From: Bacillota bacterium
GTDB taxonomy: Bacteria; Bacillota; Clostridia; Peptostreptococcales; Anaerovoracaceae
DNA length: 7,668 nt
NCBI GenBank assembly: GCA_016282655.1
Contig: JAEELK010000181.1
Span: forward strand, 1-7,668
Reading direction: 5' to 3'
The position numbers and the translations under genes were made by a program. This document shows positions 5,302-7,668 of this stretch, piece after piece. How positions within the stretch are numbered: the first letter of the stretch is position 1; each line of letters starts with the position of its first letter. The notes beneath the pieces are model-generated. The model was given only the letters and a program-made list of their open reading frames with translations, ran no database searches and had not been told where the DNA came from.

Positions 5302-7563
5302 ATGGCACTATTTGGAAAAAAGAAAAAAGCGAAAGAAAAAGAAGCGGAAGCCTTAGAAGAAAAAGAAGGCGCCGCGGCAGAGAACGCCGGACAGGAAGGT
5401 GAAGCGGCCGAGCAGGAAGCGCCCAAGCCGAAACCGGTCCCGTCGGCCCGCTTTTCGCAGCGGGCGGCCGGGATCTTCGGGCGCATGTACAAGCTGATCC
5501 TCTCCGTCAATCTGGCGGCGAACGTCTGTCAGGTGGAATCCGGCACCCGCATCCTTTTTGATCAGGAATTCCCGCTCCGCATGCGCTACAACGAGTGGTG
5601 CGATTTTCTGGCGGGCTTTTTGGCGCCCGAAGACAAGGAACGCTTCGAGGCGGAGTTTTCCGCGCCCGAGCTTGCCCGCGCGCTTTCGGACAGCGAGTAC
5701 GGCAAGGTGGGCGTCTATGCCGCCGCGAAGGAAGAGGATCTGGACGATCCCGAATCCGTGGTCCACTATCTGGAACTGCGCGCGGACCGCATCCCGGACG
5801 CCGCGGCAGTGCAGACGCGCTGCATCATTTACATAAAAGAACTGGCCGAAAAGCCGAAAGCGGCCGCGGCGGCGCGCGAGCTGAGCGAGACCGAACGCCA
5901 GCAGGTCGTCAATTGGAACAACGTGCGCGTCTCCAGCCTTCTGTCCGGCGCGCGCCCCATCTTTTTTGAATACAACGTGGAAGAAGACAACATGTTCATC
6001 CGGCTGGACGGCGCCGACGCGCCCCCGTCGGAGGTGCCGCGCTACATGGCGGGCATCGTCAAGAGAAGCGACTGGCATATCTTCCACGCGGATCTGGGGC
6101 TGGTCCAGACCACGCTGCAGAACGCCATCGCCGGCACGCAGCAAACGATCGACATCCGCTACCGCCCCGAAGGCGGCAAGAGCGGGCGCTTCCGCGTCTT
6201 CCGGCTCATCGCGGCGCCCGGAGACAACAACCGTCCGCCCGCCTGGGTGGTCGGCGCGCTCACGGACATCGACGACCAGGTCAAGAGCGACACCAAGAAA
6301 CGCGAGATGACGGAGCAGATCTCCCAGCTGGTCCACAACACCTACACGCGCCTGAACGAGCTGGACATCGAGAAGGACCAGATCTTCCGCGTCCGGATGC
6401 AGGACGGCTCCTTCACCAAGGAGGATGCCCCGCAGGCGTTCTCCGCGTACATCAACAGCCTCGTCGCGAACAAGGTCGTCAAACCGGAATACGTGCATCT
6501 TTTCCAGAACCTTCTGCAGAAGGGCTTCCTGGAGCGCAAGACCCTCAAGGGCAGCTACGACATGGACGTTCAGATGAAGGTGCCGGGCGACACCGAATAC
6601 CGCTGGTACACCGAGACCATTCAAAAGATCGCCGGCTCCCGCTACATGATGTTCGCGCGCGATATCTCCGAGATCCAGAAGGTCCGCCAGAAAGAGGCGG
6701 AGATGGAAGAGAGCAGCCGTATGGCGGCCTACAACAGCCAGATGCTGGACACCATCGCCAACCTCGTCGAATTCCGAAATCTGGAATCCGGTCCGCACAT
6801 CGCGCACGTGCGCGATCTGACGCACAACATGCTGGTCAGCATCGCGGAGCTCTGCCCCGAATATGAGCTGGAAAAGAAGGACATCGACCTGTACAGCGAA
6901 GCCGCCGTCATGCACGACATCGGCAAGATCGTCGTCCCGGACCGGGTGCTGAACAAAGAAGGCAAGCTCACTCCGGACGAGTGGGAGATCATGAAGCGTC
7001 ATACCACGGACGGCGCGCGGATCATCGACCGGCTCTCCATGCCGGGCCAGGAAGACCTGCTGACCATCTGCAGAGACGTGGCGCTGCACCATCATGAGCG
7101 CTTTGATGGTTCGGGCTATCCGGACGGGCTGGAAGGAGATGCCACCGCCATCGGCGTGCAGGTGATCGGCCTCGCGGATGCCTACGACGCGCTCATCAGT
7201 GAACGCTGCTATAAAGAAGGGATGCCGCTGGAGACCGCCATCGAGATGATCATGACGGGGCAGTGCGGCGCCTTCAACCCGAAGCTGCTCACCTGCTTTG
7301 AGATGTTGATACACAAGCAAGGCGTCTTGTCGAAGAAGACGAACAAGGCGGTCTCCGCGGCGGAGACCGCGGAGCAGGCGGCACCCGAGACCGAGCCCGC
7401 GGCGCCTGAAGCTGAGGCTGAGACCGCGGCGCCGGAAGCCGAGACCGCGGCGCCGGAAACCGAACCCGCGGCGCCGGAGACCGAACCCGCGGCGCCGGAG
7501 ACCGAACCCGCGGCGTCCGAAACAGGGTCGCCGACCCCTGAAGCAGAGCCGGCAGAACAATAG
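5302..7563 (+). CDS. Soluble PAS-HD-GYP protein, predicted cyclic-di-GMP phosphodiesterase
   Basis: The protein has 753 residues from ATG 5302, with AGGAG at 5291-5295. It has no membrane span or signal peptide. Order: a Lys/Glu-rich low-complexity N-terminus (1-50, MALFGKKKKAKEKE...); three PAS-like sensor regions, about 62-182, 207-326 (ending VVGALTDIDDQ) and 345-458 (ending YMMFARDISEIQKV); a coiled linker 456-478; an HD-GYP domain about 479-672; and a repeat tail 690-753. The HD-GYP residues are complete: E495 and H499 (LESGPH), HDIGK at 538-542, H567, HHERFDGSGYP at 597-607, and DAYDAL at 626-631. The usual R-P-Y after DALTS is R635-C636-Y637. HD-GYP domains hydrolyse cyclic-di-GMP to GMP or pGpG using a two- or three-metal centre. 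There is no GGDEF or receiver domain, so control should come through the PAS regions. It has its own promoter, and the next gene follows after 30 bp. The PAS assignments are from fold-like patterns and are less certain than the HD-GYP call. Confidence 0.92.
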   Translation: MALFGKKKKAKEKEAEALEEKEGAAAENAGQEGEAAEQEAPKPKPVPSARFSQRAAGIFGRMYKLILSVNLAANVCQVESGTRILFDQEFPLRMRYNEWCDFLAGFLAPEDKERFEAEFSAPELARALSDSEYGKVGVYAAAKEEDLDDPESVVHYLELRADRIPDAAAVQTRCIIYIKELAEKPKAAAAARELSETERQQVVNWNNVRVSSLLSGARPIFFEYNVEEDNMFIRLDGADAPPSEVPRYMAGIVKRSDWHIFHADLGLVQTTLQNAIAGTQQTIDIRYRPEGGKSGRFRVFRLIAAPGDNNRPPAWVVGALTDIDDQVKSDTKKREMTEQISQLVHNTYTRLNELDIEKDQIFRVRMQDGSFTKEDAPQAFSAYINSLVANKVVKPEYVHLFQNLLQKGFLERKTLKGSYDMDVQMKVPGDTEYRWYTETIQKIAGSRYMMFARDISEIQKVRQKEAEMEESSRMAAYNSQMLDTIANLVEFRNLESGPHIAHVRDLTHNMLVSIAELCPEYELEKKDIDLYSEAAVMHDIGKIVVPDRVLNKEGKLTPDEWEIMKRHTTDGARIIDRLSMPGQEDLLTICRDVALHHHERFDGSGYPDGLEGDATAIGVQVIGLADAYDALISERCYKEGMPLETAIEMIMTGQCGAFNPKLLTCFEMLIHKQGVLSKKTNKAVSAAETAEQAAPETEPAAPEAEAETAAPEAETAAPETEPAAPETEPAAPETEPAASETGSPTPEAEPAEQ
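7378..7560 (+). repeat. Tandem 21-bp repeats encoding an APETEPA tail
   Basis: The 3' end of the HD-GYP gene is built of units of seven residues (AAPETEP and variants: AAPEAET, AAPEAEAET, AASETGS). The best preserved copies are three 21-bp units at 7450-7512 that differ by one base (GAA/GAG). The repeats keep the frame and lie after the catalytic domain, giving a flexible, acidic, proline-rich tail. Such arrays can change length by replication slippage. Confidence 0.85.
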
Positions 7564-7593
7564 ACCAGATACGACCAAGGAGAATCTATTATC

Positions 7594-7668
7594 ATGGCAG
7601 AACTCAACATCCCTGCCGGGACCAGACTCGGGCTCTGTTTCGCGCCCAAGGACGCGCAGAATCCGGAG
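7594..7668 (+). CDS. Start of an unidentified gene, cut by the window end
   Basis: ATG 7594 is followed by 25 open codons (MAELNIPAGTRLGLCFAP...). AAGGAG at 7577-7582 lies upstream, with an 11-bp spacing. It starts 30 bp after the HD-GYP stop and no terminator is seen between them, so it is probably co-transcribed. The N-terminal 'IPAGTRLGLCF' pattern would fit the beginning of a small beta-barrel such as the YcgR/PilZ N-terminal domain, which would make sense beside a cyclic-di-GMP enzyme. Too little is visible to claim this. Confidence 0.65.
   Translation, partial: MAELNIPAGTRLGLCFAPKDAQNPE

Noticed and set aside
5316..5322. A AAA AAG slippery heptamer in the right phase near the start of the HD-GYP gene (possible -1 frameshift)
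   Set aside because: It encodes the lysine run. The -1 frame ends at 5402 in a short Arg/Lys-rich stretch with no recognisable product, and I see no clear stimulatory structure. It probably follows from the KKKK codons.
5353..7578. A 741-codon open frame on the - strand opposite the HD-GYP gene
   Set aside because: Its codons mirror the GC-rich third positions of the + strand gene. It encodes Arg/Gly/Leu/Val-rich sequence with no motif, while the + strand has full HD-GYP signatures.
1..7668. tRNA, rRNA, CRISPR array, insertion sequence or riboswitch
   Set aside because: I saw no regularly spaced repeats, transposase motifs, terminal inverted repeats or cloverleaf/rRNA patterns. The gaps of 72 and 117 bp are filled by terminators and a promoter.

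Overview
The window is a compact, GC-rich stretch (very GC-biased third codon positions) with every supported gene on the + strand and almost no non-coding space. Strong Shine-Dalgarno sites, ATGA stop/start overlaps, Rho-independent terminators with T tracts, the GAAGDM form of the LarC N-terminus, and a lysine-rich, non-membrane PAS/HD-GYP protein all suggest a high-GC member of Clostridia (Bacillota), perhaps Lachnospiraceae-like. The phylum-level guess is moderately secure. The family-level guess is weak.

Layout. Positions 2-650 hold two small, unrecognised membrane proteins in a tight pair; the first may begin upstream of the window. A strong terminator (662-696) follows. Positions 723-5184 form a four-gene unit: larB, larC, larE and a 521-residue membrane protein with two zinc ribbons. 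LarB, LarC and LarE build the nickel-pincer nucleotide (NPN) cofactor of lactate racemase-type enzymes from nicotinic acid adenine dinucleotide. LarB carboxylates and hydrolyses it, LarE adds sulfur, and LarC inserts nickel using CTP. larB/larC and larE/zinc-ribbon gene overlap by 4 bp, so they are probably translationally coupled. larC and larE are 39 bp apart, with a GC-rich hairpin in the gap. No larA (the enzyme that uses the cofactor) is visible. The unit ends at a near-textbook terminator (5221-5250).

Positions 5251-5301 hold the clearest promoter of the window (TTGTCA, 18 bp, TATAAT). A 13-bp palindrome overlaps its -35 box. It drives a soluble 753-residue protein with three PAS-like regions, a complete HD-GYP cyclic-di-GMP phosphodiesterase domain and a Pro/Ala/Glu/Thr heptad-repeat tail. 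A further gene begins 30 bp later and runs off the window, probably in the same transcript.

The observations most worth a second look are: the double zinc-ribbon membrane protein fused by overlap to a larBCE unit that has no larA nearby; a LarE with the three-cysteine signature expected of an iron-sulfur type rather than the sacrificial L. plantarum type; the terminator just before larB that leaves no room for a promoter; and the palindrome on the HD-GYP promoter.
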